Of a stretch of DNA of 43,962 nt, positions 1-8,697 are shown piece after piece (position 1 is the stretch's first letter; every line of letters starts with the position of its first letter). Location: NCBI GenBank assembly GCA_024275435.1, contig JAJRZC010000049.1, positions 1 to 43,962 of the forward strand. Direction: 5' to 3'. Source of the stretch: Alphaproteobacteria bacterium (GTDB taxonomy: Bacteria; Pseudomonadota; Alphaproteobacteria; Rhizobiales; Hyphomicrobiaceae). The position numbers and the translations under genes are program-made. The notes beneath the pieces were generated by a model, which made no database searches, was not told where the DNA came from, and was given only the letters and a program-made list of their open reading frames with translations.

Positions 1-1578
1 CAACCGCAGGTAAGGCGTTGCCACCGCCAAGGCGGCATTTGGATCAGATTTCATCATGGCACCAATCTCCAGGCTAGCTTCCTTCAAAGCAGCCAGGGCA
101 GCAAGCAGCGGCGGTGCACTTGAAGCCAGTTCTGTATTATTCGATGCGCCAACAGCCTCAAGGGTTTCAGCCTGATCCTGTAGGTGGCGCTCCAAGACCT
201 TTCCCCCCAAAAGCGGCAACTTGCGAGCCACCAGGTCAATAGCCTGAATGCCGTTTGTTCCCTCATAGATCGGAAAAATACGGGCATCCCGATAATGCTG
301 CGCAGCGCCGGTTTCTTCAATAAATCCCATACCACCGTGAACCTGGATCCCCATCTCAGCCACTTGACATCCCACATCCGTTGAAAATGCCTTGGCCACA
401 GGTGTCAAAAGAGCCCCCATTGCACCACAAAACTCTCTATCTTGCTCACTTTTAGCCAGCTCTCCAAGGTCCAGTTCACGCGCTGTTTTAAGGCATATCA
501 AACGACATGCCTGAGTCAGAGCACGCATCTCAAGAAGTGTGCGACGAATGTCCGGATGAGAAATAATCGGAACCATCCCACCATCAGGATTCGTAATCTC
601 ACTTCCCTGCAAACGATCACGTGCATATTCACCGGCCCGCTGTGTTGCCCGCTCCGCCAAGGCAACACCCTGCACCCCAACAGCCAGGCGCGCAGCATTC
701 ATCATGATGAACATGGTTTTGAGGCCACGATTCTCTTCACCAACGAGATAACCGGTGGCCCCGCCCTTGTCGCCAAAGGTCATCACGCATGTGGGGCTGC
801 CATGAATACCCAACTTCCTTTCAAGTCCCGTACAAAGCACATCATTGCGCGCCCCCAGACTGCCATCCGGATTAACGAGAAACTTGGGAACAAGAAACAA
901 GGATATACCACGCGTTCCCGAAGGCGCATCGGGAACGCGAGCAAGAACAAGGTGAATGATATTTTCAGTGAGCTCGTGCTCGCCATAGCTGATAAAAATC
1001 TTAGTACCAGAGATTTTATAACTACCGTCTGCTTGCGGCACAGCCTTAGATTTCAACGCTCCCACATCAGAACCCGCCTGCGGTTCCGTTAAATTCATCG
1101 TACCGGACCACTGGCCGGAAACAAGCTTGGGCAGATAAAGATTTTGCAAAGCATCCGATCCACCAATATGCAGCGCATCAATTGCACCTGTTGTCAGCAG
1201 AGGCCCGATGCCAAAAGCCGGGTTGGATGAATTCCAGATCTCACATACAGTCGATGAAATTGTCCTTGGCAGCCCCTGACCACCAAACTCCGTCGGACAA
1301 GACAAGGCGCTCCATCCACCTTCAGTAAACTGCCGGTAGGCATCAGCCCAGCCATCAGGCGTGGTAACAACACCATCTTTCAAGGAGCATCCTTGATGAT
1401 CTCCCGGTTGATTGAGAGGATCGAGAACTTCACTGGCTAGCCGTCCCGCCTCCTCAATCACCGCACCAACCGTATCCATATCCAGATCACCATAGACCCC
1501 ATCTGAAATGAGAGCCTCAATATCAGCTGCAGACTTGAGTGCTTGGATAATGTCGTCTACTGGAGCCTGGTATGTCAT
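1..1578 (-). CDS. acyl-CoA dehydrogenase, DmdC/FadE-like, 3' end outside window
   Basis: This FAD enzyme family oxidises acyl-CoA thioesters to the 2-enoyl-CoA. I read 526 codons on the minus strand with no stop; the C-terminus lies beyond base 1, so the gene is partial. The start ATG (1576-1578) follows AAGGGGTGAG. The N-terminus MTYQAPVDDIIQALK is typical of the long (about 600-residue) subfamily that carries an extra C-terminal domain, annotated as acyl-CoA dehydrogenase with C-terminal domain or 3-methylmercaptopropionyl-CoA dehydrogenase. Seen motifs are FGGQGLP, TMNLTEPQAGSDVGAL (FAD and substrate region), a substrate loop with NARLAVGVQG, and YEGTNGIQAIDLVARKLP, whose Glu is expected to be the catalytic base. 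The exact acyl substrate cannot be assigned. It is divergent from tsaC across about 210 bp. Confidence 0.93.
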   Translation of the reverse strand, partial: MTYQAPVDDIIQALKSAADIEALISDGVYGDLDMDTVGAVIEEAGRLASEVLDPLNQPGDHQGCSLKDGVVTTPDGWADAYRQFTEGGWSALSCPTEFGGQGLPRTISSTVCEIWNSSNPAFGIGPLLTTGAIDALHIGGSDALQNLYLPKLVSGQWSGTMNLTEPQAGSDVGALKSKAVPQADGSYKISGTKIFISYGEHELTENIIHLVLARVPDAPSGTRGISLFLVPKFLVNPDGSLGARNDVLCTGLERKLGIHGSPTCVMTFGDKGGATGYLVGEENRGLKTMFIMMNAARLAVGVQGVALAERATQRAGEYARDRLQGSEITNPDGGMVPIISHPDIRRTLLEMRALTQACRLICLKTARELDLGELAKSEQDREFCGAMGALLTPVAKAFSTDVGCQVAEMGIQVHGGMGFIEETGAAQHYRDARIFPIYEGTNGIQAIDLVARKLPLLGGKVLERHLQDQAETLEAVGASNNTELASSAPPLLAALAALKEASLEIGAMMKSDPNAALAVATPYLRL

Positions 1579-1788
1579 AAGTTCTCACCCCTTTGTTTCC
1601 TTACCGGAAAACGATGTTCCAACAGTTTTGACTGCCAGATTTCACTAAAATAATCAGTGTAGGCCTTCAAAGCCGACGACGAAACCCCTAGCTCATATTC
1701 GAGGGCCCCTTTTAAATCAGGTCAATGAAGCTCCAATACGGGTGTAGTAGCAAGAACAGCCCAAACATCAGGATCGAGAATATTTTTC

Positions 1789-2781
1789 ATGTCCCAGGTG
1801 GATCAACAGGTGATCAATAATGCAGCAGAAATTTTACGCCAAGGCGGACTTGTCGCCTTTCCCACCGAAACAGTCTACGGGCTGGGCGCCAATGCACTAG
1901 ATGGACGAGCCGTTGCAAAGATATTCAAAGCCAAGGGTCGTCCCCAGTTCAATCCACTCATTGTCCATGTTGGCAGTCTGGAAGCAATCGAAGCACTCTG
2001 TCATGTTCCCGCTGTCGCTCGCAAACTTGCAGATGCCTTTTGGCCCGGCCCACTGACACTGGTGCTCGCAAGAAAATCAGACTGTCCTGTTTCAGAGCTG
2101 GTTTCAGCGGGCTTGCCAACACTTGCCGTGCGCATCCCCGCCCACCCTTTGGCCCGCACACTCCTCAAGACAGCAGACATTCCCATTTGCGCCCCCTCAG
2201 CAAATCGTTCCGGTCACGTCAGCGCAACCCAGGCGACGCACGTCAGTTCTGATCTCGGTCTTCGGGTCGATTTTATTCTCGATGGCGGAAAAACATCTCA
2301 CGGTCTGGAATCAACCATCGTGGCCATTTCAGAAATCAAAACACCAGATATCGCCAACGATACTTCCCAAAACAATGAAGTCTTTCTTCTGCGTGCCGGA
2401 GCCATCAAAACCAGCACACTGGAAAATCTGCTCGGCTATAAAATAACCAAGCGCACCAACATGATTGGAGCTCAAGCTCACGCACCTGGACAACTGGAAA
2501 GTCACTATGCTCCCGCGACAACCCTCCGCCTCAACGCATCTTCGTTACACAAAGGAGAAGCATTGCTGGCTTTCGGTCCCAACCAACCCAAACATGACGG
2601 ACCCTGTAAGAATCTAAGCCCCACAGGAGAGCTTGAAGAGGCTGCTGCCAACTTATTTTCTTTTCTCAGAGAACTCGATACCTGCAAAGCATCACGCATC
2701 GCAGTTATGCCAATACCCGCGGAAGGCTTGGGAGAAGCCATCAATGACAGGCTGAACCGTGCCGCAGCGCCACGACCTTAG
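1789..2781 (+). CDS. tsaC: L-threonylcarbamoyladenylate synthase (Sua5/YrdC/TsaC)
   Basis: The enzyme makes threonylcarbamoyl-AMP from threonine, bicarbonate and ATP, the first step of t6A37 modification of ANN-decoding tRNAs in the cytoplasm. The YrdC domain covers roughly residues 10-195, with GGLVAFPTETVYGLGANA at the start, KAKGRPQFNPLIVHV (the KxR/NP nucleotide-binding region), the proline-rich stretch FWPGPLTLVL and PSANRSGHVSAT. A C-terminal Sua5 domain follows a linker containing PGQLESHYAP, giving 330 residues, the usual length for Sua5-type rather than the short TsaC-type proteins. The start ATG has only a weak upstream purine stretch (AGGATCGAG). The gene converges with the Clp-N-like gene with 13 bp between them. 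Confidence 0.95.
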   Translation: MSQVDQQVINNAAEILRQGGLVAFPTETVYGLGANALDGRAVAKIFKAKGRPQFNPLIVHVGSLEAIEALCHVPAVARKLADAFWPGPLTLVLARKSDCPVSELVSAGLPTLAVRIPAHPLARTLLKTADIPICAPSANRSGHVSATQATHVSSDLGLRVDFILDGGKTSHGLESTIVAISEIKTPDIANDTSQNNEVFLLRAGAIKTSTLENLLGYKITKRTNMIGAQAHAPGQLESHYAPATTLRLNASSLHKGEALLAFGPNQPKHDGPCKNLSPTGELEEAAANLFSFLRELDTCKASRIAVMPIPAEGLGEAINDRLNRAAAPRP

Positions 2782-2794
2782 TGCCAGCGGCAAC

Positions 2795-4513
2795 CTAGGC
2801 CCGTTCGCGCATATTCTTCAAGGCGCGCAACTCATCCTCAATTCGGGCGGTCTGAGAAGGCCAGCTTGCACCGACCCAATCATCCGTACCAAACAACCAG
2901 AACCAAAACCGATTACGCCGGTGATAGCGCTCAATATTGGCGCGATACATAACATCCATGTTTGAGGCAAGCTGCGTCACATTTGACGAAACGATCTTGA
3001 GCTCTTCAACGGGCTTGATCGAGTTAACTTCAATGGTACTTAGTCGCTCGCTGATAACTTGAAGATCGCTGACATGATCTTTGTGCCAGTTGGTAATCGT
3101 CTCCGCCAATGTGTGTTGATTTGAATTCAACTTCAAAATGGCTTCCTGTACCTCTCGCAACTCTTCAACAAAGTTACCCCTGGTCTCTAAATTCTCACTC
3201 TCAAGTTTGGTAAACTTCTCGTCAATTTCTCCAATGGCTTCACGAACACTCGACAAAGTGCGTTCCGCACTGGAGGCATGAGTTGCCGAGGCTCCAGCAA
3301 GAGCCTTGATTTCCGCACCAATTGCCGCGCCCGTTTCTTCAATTACCGAGCGTTCCCCCGCCAGTTCGTTATGAACAGCAGAAATCTGACTGGATGTATT
3401 CTGGTTTAGTTGATCAATCATTTGCGTGAAACTCTCACGCAGGTCTTCAAAGCTTTCCTTTAGCTGCGAGGAATCATCCGTTTTCTCCGGCTGCGACAGC
3501 AAGGCAATTTCAATGTCATTCAATCGCGTATCAATGGGCGAAAGGTCGAAAGCACTCTCTGGCGCAGACTTGATCAGCTTTTCCATCGACAACATTTGCT
3601 GTTCCAGTCGACTAAGATGCTCTCCTACCTGATTAAGTTTGTTGACCACTTGTGGCTCCATCTCTCTGGACCCTTGACTAGCAATAACGGCTTGGTTGGG
3701 CACCTGCGACGGCGCCGTCGCATAATTTTGACCTCCCGCTGCATAAGGATAAAGACTTCCAGCTTGAGCTTGCCTTCCCAGCGCCAGGTCATGTCCCAGC
3801 GAGCGCATTAAAATTTCAATCGCTTCCAGGCGTTTATCCTGAACCATATCAGAGGGAGACATATTTGAAGTCATCGTTGCGCCTGACTCTACCGTTGTTG
3901 AAGGTGAAGAAACTGGTGAATTTTGTTGACCTTGTGCTTCAAAATTTGGAGCTTGAGCAGCAGGTACCCCCGCCATATGACGGCGTAACAAATCCAAACC
4001 GGGAAGATCGGGACGAAGCACCGTAAAAACATGAAGGAGATCGCTGATGCCAGCCGGTCGGTTATATTTTTCGCCATGCGCACTGGCCAATCTCAACGCT
4101 TCATGAAAAGCCACTGAAACAACAGGCCGCGTTGAACCACTCGTGGACGCTGCAGGAATGCCACTGGCGATGACCATCGCACTTTCCCGTCTTAACCCCG
4201 CATCACGAATACCATTTGATTCCAGAACTTCACTCGCCGCATCCACCCGCGTGATAGCATACAGCAGATGCTCCAACCGGACCTCGGCAGAACGATGCGC
4301 GAAAGCAACGTCAAAAGCGTGGTTACAGCAAGCGAGCAAAATATCATCAACCCAGATTGTACCATCCGCTTTTGGCGCACCACTGCGTCCCGCTCCAGCA
4401 CCATTCTGGTAACGGTTGGTTCCATTGCCAACTTGTTCAATTGATGATCGCCCAGCCTGAGAAGCAACACCTTGTGGTGTGCGTAAATCCAGATCCTCGC
4501 CCTTGTAGCCCAT
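2795..4513 (-). CDS. Clp N-domain-like protein with long coiled coil, no ATPase
   Basis: No characterised homologue is recognised. After a polar N-terminus (1-45), residues about 50-180 resemble the two-repeat ClpA/ClpB N-terminal (Clp R) domain: VRLEHLLYAITRVDAASEVL, then a second helix set with AFHEALRLASAHGEKYNRPA and ISDLLHVFTVLRPDLPGLDLL. There is no Walker A or B motif. Residues about 200-270 are low complexity and Gln/Ser rich. Residues about 285-530 are heptad-like and Glu/Leu/Ser rich, predicting coiled coils, with ELAGERSVIEETGAAIGAEI and similar repeats. The C-terminus has an aromatic segment, RNRFWFWLFGTDDW, that could touch membrane. The Clp-like fold suggests protein binding; a substrate-recruiting or scaffold role is inference only. 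It is monocistronic by spacing. Confidence 0.7.
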   Translation of the reverse strand: MGYKGEDLDLRTPQGVASQAGRSSIEQVGNGTNRYQNGAGAGRSGAPKADGTIWVDDILLACCNHAFDVAFAHRSAEVRLEHLLYAITRVDAASEVLESNGIRDAGLRRESAMVIASGIPAASTSGSTRPVVSVAFHEALRLASAHGEKYNRPAGISDLLHVFTVLRPDLPGLDLLRRHMAGVPAAQAPNFEAQGQQNSPVSSPSTTVESGATMTSNMSPSDMVQDKRLEAIEILMRSLGHDLALGRQAQAGSLYPYAAGGQNYATAPSQVPNQAVIASQGSREMEPQVVNKLNQVGEHLSRLEQQMLSMEKLIKSAPESAFDLSPIDTRLNDIEIALLSQPEKTDDSSQLKESFEDLRESFTQMIDQLNQNTSSQISAVHNELAGERSVIEETGAAIGAEIKALAGASATHASSAERTLSSVREAIGEIDEKFTKLESENLETRGNFVEELREVQEAILKLNSNQHTLAETITNWHKDHVSDLQVISERLSTIEVNSIKPVEELKIVSSNVTQLASNMDVMYRANIERYHRRNRFWFWLFGTDDWVGASWPSQTARIEDELRALKNMRERA

Positions 4514-4854
4514 GACTCTATAACTCCCTACCGGGGCCCTATGTTGCTTCTGAAAACGATATTGTTACGCAAAAAAATCGCGCCGTTTCAGTCTTCAGAT
4601 TTCGACCATAAGCAAAAGTCGTGCGAACGAATGCACAACCTGCAACCCAACATGCTCAAGCAAATATGTTTCCATCGCGCCCTATTCTCGATCGTCGCAG
4701 AATAACCGCTGATCGCGAACGATGCGAGAGGGCTAGACAAAGCATCGTTAGAATTGGTCAATATCGTTTGTTTTCAATACCATAGAGCCTCTTTACAGGC
4801 AATTGCACCACCCCTAAGTCCCCAAGCCTTGGTCATATCTTCCAAAATTTTCTT
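4514..4854. other. gene-free stretch with 8-bp inverted repeat
   Basis: No convincing ORF. AACGATGC (4718-4725) and GCATCGTT (4742-4749) form a perfect 8-bp inverted repeat with a 16-nt loop. It has no T-run in either direction, so it is not a standard terminator. The segment holds the promoter of the Clp-N-like gene and the 3' end of the SRAP transcript, both on the minus strand. Confidence 0.4.
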
Positions 4855-5535
4855 TCAAAGCAGCCTTGCAATCATGGGCTCTTGCACTTGCGGTCCCTCA
4901 TTTCTCCAATTGTTAAGCAACTTGGAAACCGGAGTGATATCAAGAAAACCATTGGCCCCAGGACACAACCAATCAGATACTTCCGTTAAAGTGCCAGAAC
5001 GACAATCCAGCCACGCATAAAACTGTTCCGGCTCCAGTATCAACGGCATCCGCTCATGAATCGCCCGCATTTCCCTGTTGGCGGGAACAGTCAAAATAGC
5101 TGCTGTCTGCAGCTCACTTCCATCCCCTCCCAACCAGTCTTCCCAAATTCCGGCAAAAGCCAATGGTCCGCCATTTCGCGTCTTCACCAGATGCGGTTGC
5201 TTATCCCCGCGTAGGCCCGTCCACTCATAAAAACCAGAAGCAGGAATGAGGCAGCGTCGATGACGTATCGCAGCCTTAAAAGAAGGTTTGACACCCACTG
5301 TCTCCGCTCGTGCATTCACAAGCGTTGAAAACGCCTCAGGGTCCTTGACCCACGAGGGAATAAGTCCCCAGCGCACAAGGTCTAAGACACGATTTTGCTT
5401 ATAGTCATTGCGTACAATCGCTATGGGTTGTGTTGGCGCTATGTTGTAGCGCGGCGGATAAGCCTCAACGTTGACATGACCAAAGTATGCACGGATTTCC
5501 TCGGGTGGTAAGGTGAGAGCATATCGCTGACACAT
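4855..5535 (-). CDS. SOS-response-associated peptidase (SRAP, YedK/HMCES family)
   Basis: SRAP proteins form a thiazolidine DNA-protein crosslink with abasic sites in single-stranded DNA through the alpha-amino and thiol groups of Cys2, shielding the lesion. The start reads MCQRYALTLP; the expected Cys2 is present. Conserved family residues follow: RYNIAPTQPIAIV, VRWGLIPSWVKD, STLVNARAETV (active-site Asn and Arg), RRCLIPASGFYEW (catalytic Glu) and REMRAIHERMPLIL (active-site His). At 226 residues it is full length. The usual third residue Gly (MCGR) is Gln here. The start is fixed because Cys must directly follow the removed Met, with AGGTT upstream. It stands alone on the minus strand. Confidence 0.95.
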   Translation of the reverse strand: MCQRYALTLPPEEIRAYFGHVNVEAYPPRYNIAPTQPIAIVRNDYKQNRVLDLVRWGLIPSWVKDPEAFSTLVNARAETVGVKPSFKAAIRHRRCLIPASGFYEWTGLRGDKQPHLVKTRNGGPLAFAGIWEDWLGGDGSELQTAAILTVPANREMRAIHERMPLILEPEQFYAWLDCRSGTLTEVSDWLCPGANGFLDITPVSKLLNNWRNEGPQVQEPMIARLL

Positions 5536-5839
5536 TTTTTGAACCTAAGTTTAAGCACTCGAGTTGGGAGGCAACATAATCTTCTACAGGAATAACAGTG
5601 CCTGATCTGGGGTGCTGGACCAAACAATAATTTCCAAGGCATTGAACATCTCTAATTTACGAAACAAGGACACCAACAAAAGATTACCTAGATTTGCTGC
5701 AAAGATACCTAGTCTGCCTGGGCCACCTTGGGCCACAAAGGCCCCACTAGGCACACCATATTGAATAGTATATTACGCCAACTATAATTAACACGACCAT
5801 GTCTGGGACATTCCCTCGGACCTGTAATTGCCTCAAAAC
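5536..5839. other. intergenic region between SRAP gene and TIGR02301 gene
   Basis: A divergent intergenic stretch that should hold both promoters. A short hairpin GGGCC-ACAAA-GGCCC lies at 5730-5744, next to a tandem TGGGCCAC duplication. There is no T-run and no ORF I would support. Confidence 0.3.
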
Positions 5840-6301
5840 ATGAGCAAAACATCCTTGAAAAAAGCGCATACGAATATGCCCAAAACCCTAAACCGCCTCG
5901 GCTGCCAGCTTATCAGTTGCACCTTAGCACTTGGACTGATGGCCATGCTCCTCGCCATGACACCGATACTGCTGCCCTCACAAGCTAACGCCGCACGCCT
6001 GACGAAACCATACGATTCAAAAATATTACGGCTTTCTGAAATTCTCGGGGCGGTTCATTACCTGCGCGCCCTTTGTGGTTCCGGAGACGGTCAACTATGG
6101 CGAAAGCAGATGCAATCCATCATCAAGGCTGAAGGGTCCAGCGCTCTGAGACGAGCCAGGTTTACCAAAAGTTTTAACAATGGATATCGCAGCTATAGCC
6201 GGACTTATAGTGAATGCACCCCCTCCGCAAAAACAGCAATTGAACGGTTTATCGTCGAAGGCATTGAAATCTCCGACAGCCTCGTAAAAAGCGAACCCTA
6301 G
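5840..6301 (+). CDS. TIGR02301 (DUF2385) family secreted protein
   Basis: This belongs to a small alphaproteobacterial family of unknown function. The N-terminus is a long signal sequence: basic residues, then LISCTLALGLMAMLLAMTPI and a likely cleavage after SQANA, giving a periplasmic mature protein of about 105 residues. The mature part carries the family signature: RLSEILGAVHYLRALCG, LWRKQMQSII, FNNGYRSYSRTYSECTPSA and a C-terminal helix IERFIVEGIEI. Two cysteines (in ALCG and SECTP) could form a disulfide. I prefer ATG 5840 over the in-frame TTG at 5828; ATG 5876 is also possible because the signal peptide begins after it. None has a clear ribosome binding site. Confidence 0.85.
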   Translation: MSKTSLKKAHTNMPKTLNRLGCQLISCTLALGLMAMLLAMTPILLPSQANAARLTKPYDSKILRLSEILGAVHYLRALCGSGDGQLWRKQMQSIIKAEGSSALRRARFTKSFNNGYRSYSRTYSECTPSAKTAIERFIVEGIEISDSLVKSEP

Positions 6302-6576
6302 CACGAAGAAAACAAGCCAGCTGGAAACTTCACAAGGCAACTTCACGAAGCATCATGCTTCCTCCACCATTCACCTTAGTGCTGCCAAAGGACCCTTTCT
6401 CGGGAGCGTAAATTCACACGGAATTTACAATGAATTATTACCGATGCTTCTCCTTAAGCCGCGTTATGCTACCTCTAGGTCATGATGATCAGAACTGACG
6501 TATTCAAAAGCGTTCAGGATCATTGAAAAAATGCGTCTTCAAATCATTGTTCTAAAATATGGGATGGGTTGTCAGC

Positions 6577-6846
6577 ATGCCTTTTGATGGGGATCAGAGG
6601 ATAGAAACAACGCCCCTGTTAAACATGGACGATAATAGTTCCTACGCACTCGACCTCATCTTGACAGCCTGGAAAGAAGGTGAGGAACAAGGTGTGCCGC
6701 GTGAACATATGGCCTACGCAGCAATCTTCACCGCCATGAGCAGCCTAGTCTCAAACATGGGTGAAGAGGCCGCCGCACACTTGGCCCGAGGGCTTGAGCG
6801 CCGCGTTCAGGTTGGCGAGTTCTCACCAAACCGCACCCGTCAATAG
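6577..6846 (+). CDS. small conserved-looking protein, function unknown
   Basis: A soluble, acidic protein of 89 residues from ATG 6577 (95 from ATG 6559). The 6577 start has GGGATGGG upstream; 6559 has no ribosome binding site. It is predicted mostly helical: SSYALDLILTAWKEGEEQG, then HMAYAAIFTAMSSLVSNMGE and AAAHLARGLERRVQVGEF. I have the impression of similar short proteins in other Hyphomicrobiales but cannot name a family. No signal peptide or membrane segment. It ends 53 bp before the convergent LysE gene. Confidence 0.65.
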   Translation: MPFDGDQRIETTPLLNMDDNSSYALDLILTAWKEGEEQGVPREHMAYAAIFTAMSSLVSNMGEEAAAHLARGLERRVQVGEFSPNRTRQ

Positions 6847-6899
6847 TCTTTGCTCTCCACAACGAAGGCGAAACAAGCCTCACCCAAAAAAAGTAAGTC

Positions 6900-7598
6900 T
6901 TAGCCGGCAAAGAACAAGCCTCCCCAGTTGGCAAATCCCAATTCACCCAGCAACACAACGCCAAACGCAAAAAGTGCGAGACCGGCAAAGATATTTATAT
7001 TTTGCAGGCTTTGAAATCCCAGCTTGTGTCGAATGCGGCTGATAAACGTAGAAAGCCCAAACCACCAGATCAACGAGCCCACCATAATCGAGGCAACAAG
7101 CAACAAAGCCTCACCCGTCCCCCGGATCGCCACAAATGAACTAATTCCACCGATAATCGTCATCAGCCCTAGCACCGCCCCAGGGTTGGAAATCGTCAGA
7201 AAAAAAGTCTTCAAAATATCCCAGTGAAGTATGCCACCATTCTCCACCGAGCCTTCTTCCACGCTTGGTTGATCTAAAATGCCGTTTTCAAGAGGCGGCG
7301 TACGATAAAGATGCCAACCAAAAAGTATCAAAACCATACCGCCCACAAGCTGTATCCAGTCACGGTAGGTTTCAACCATGCTTGTAATTGCCCCAACGCC
7401 AAGCGCCGCAAACAAGGCAATAAGACCGTCTCCCAGAACGGCGCCAAGCCCAGCGGTTACCCCTGCAAGCACGCCTCGCTCAATAGAACGTTGGATGCAC
7501 AGCACATTAACCGGACCCACAGGTGCCGCCACAAGCACACCAATTGCCATACCGATAGGAATGATGAAAGGATTAGGGATCAGCTCAATCAAACCCAT
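6900..7598 (-). CDS. LysE/RhtB family amino-acid exporter
   Basis: Inner-membrane exporters of this family expel amino acids or their derivatives. The protein is 232 residues. The N-terminal hallmark is intact: IGMAIGVLVAAPVGPVNVLC followed by QRSIERGVLAGVTAGLGAVLGD. I count about six hydrophobic segments, around residues 10-35, 42-65, 72-92, 125-148, 158-182 and 200-225. A hydrophilic loop between the third and fourth segments carries an acidic stretch (PSVEEGSVENGG). The start ATG has GGGAG eight bases upstream. The substrate cannot be told from sequence. It stands alone, divergent from the secreted-protein gene at 7685. Confidence 0.9.
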   Translation of the reverse strand: MGLIELIPNPFIIPIGMAIGVLVAAPVGPVNVLCIQRSIERGVLAGVTAGLGAVLGDGLIALFAALGVGAITSMVETYRDWIQLVGGMVLILFGWHLYRTPPLENGILDQPSVEEGSVENGGILHWDILKTFFLTISNPGAVLGLMTIIGGISSFVAIRGTGEALLLVASIMVGSLIWWFGLSTFISRIRHKLGFQSLQNINIFAGLALFAFGVVLLGELGFANWGGLFFAG

Positions 7599-7684
7599 AG
7601 GCCAGCTCCCACCAGCATGATCTCTCTGGTATAAAAAGAACTAAGCTCTAAAGATCCCATCGGGCAAACTCGAAAGGACGCATC

Positions 7685-8368
7685 ATGAACCCGCGTACCC
7701 AAAAAAAACCGTCTCAAATGTCTTGCCCTTTTTTTCTAAATCCCCGTCCCAATGCGCCCTCAAAACAAAGACACTCAAGCAATGTAAAGGCACGCACTTC
7801 TCTCCTAATGATGCTCTTGCTTGTTGTCCATTGCCTCTTGGGTCACGAAAATGCTGTTGCACAAGAAGCCCAAGCAGAAACGAAACAAAATACCAAAACC
7901 GTCACCCTCATCCAAAATTCGAAACTTCCTCCCCCGGTACTTGAAATGCGCCAAGCCATTCTTGACGCTATAGCAGATGGCAATATCGAAGACATGCGAA
8001 CGGTTTTAGAGTGGAATGAATTACGCCCCGAACTGGGGATCAAGCGCGACCAGGACGCAATTCAAACCTGGCGTGAAATCTCCTCTGACGGCAAGGGTCT
8101 GGAAATTCTGGCAATCCTGGCTGAACTCCTTGAAACAACACCAGCGCGCCTGCCAATCGGTCGCGACTTCGAAAACAATCACGTCTATGTCTGGCCCTAC
8201 ATATCAGAATTGGAAACCGACAAACTCACCCCGCCACAAGAGATCGAACTCTATCGTTTGGTGCCACCTCAAACCGCTAAATCTATTGTAAAATCAGGAA
8301 AGTGGACCTGGTACCGACTGGCAATCGGCGCAGACGGCACCTGGCATGTATTCGCAAAAGACCCCTAG
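7685..8368 (+). CDS. secreted protein of unknown function
   Basis: An N-terminal extension rich in Lys, Arg and Pro precedes a hydrophobic stretch, TSLLMMLLLVVHCLLG (about residues 39-54), and a probable cleavage near AVAQ, so the mature protein should be periplasmic. The mature part has a helical segment LEMRQAILDAIADGNIEDM, a Trp/Tyr-rich region FENNHVYVWPYISELETDKL and a C-terminal WTWYRLAIGADGTWHVFAKD that ends like a small beta domain. The start ATG at 7685 follows AAAGGA. A shorter form from a later ATG (7807 or 7810) would give a more normal signal peptide. I do not recognise a named family; periplasmic location is inference from the hydrophobic stretch. Confidence 0.75.
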   Translation: MNPRTQKKPSQMSCPFFLNPRPNAPSKQRHSSNVKARTSLLMMLLLVVHCLLGHENAVAQEAQAETKQNTKTVTLIQNSKLPPPVLEMRQAILDAIADGNIEDMRTVLEWNELRPELGIKRDQDAIQTWREISSDGKGLEILAILAELLETTPARLPIGRDFENNHVYVWPYISELETDKLTPPQEIELYRLVPPQTAKSIVKSGKWTWYRLAIGADGTWHVFAKDP

Positions 8369-8697
8369 AGCCTGCACGGAAAAAACGCCCCAGTTCAACG
8401 GCATTATTTCACCTTGTTTTGGTTCCAAAACGCTTCAGATCGACCTTTGCTTTTCTCACCAAAGAACATGTAGCTTCTTAAACATCGTCTCTAAGCGCTT
8501 CATATTGCCTCATTTGTTGCGACGCAGCAACGCGCTACCCACTTGCCAAGCGAAGGTCAGTCCGGCGGTGCAGTTACGCACCCACCAGACAAGATATCGC
8601 AGCCGAAATACAAAAAACCTAACGCCTTACGCAAGATCCCATTCTCCAAGGCGCAGGGTTTTAAAACAGTTCTTTTCGTCGATGGGAGTATTCGAAA
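8369..8697. other. intergenic region upstream of L,D-transpeptidase
   Basis: Holds the promoter and leader of the transpeptidase gene. I see no supported ORF, no strong dyad and no clear sigma-70 promoter pair. The ribosome binding site GGGAG precedes ATG 8698 by nine bases. Confidence 0.3.

Noticed and set aside
442-1092. 216-codon plus-strand ORF
   Set aside because: It is antisense to the well-supported acyl-CoA dehydrogenase, and its translation has no family pattern.
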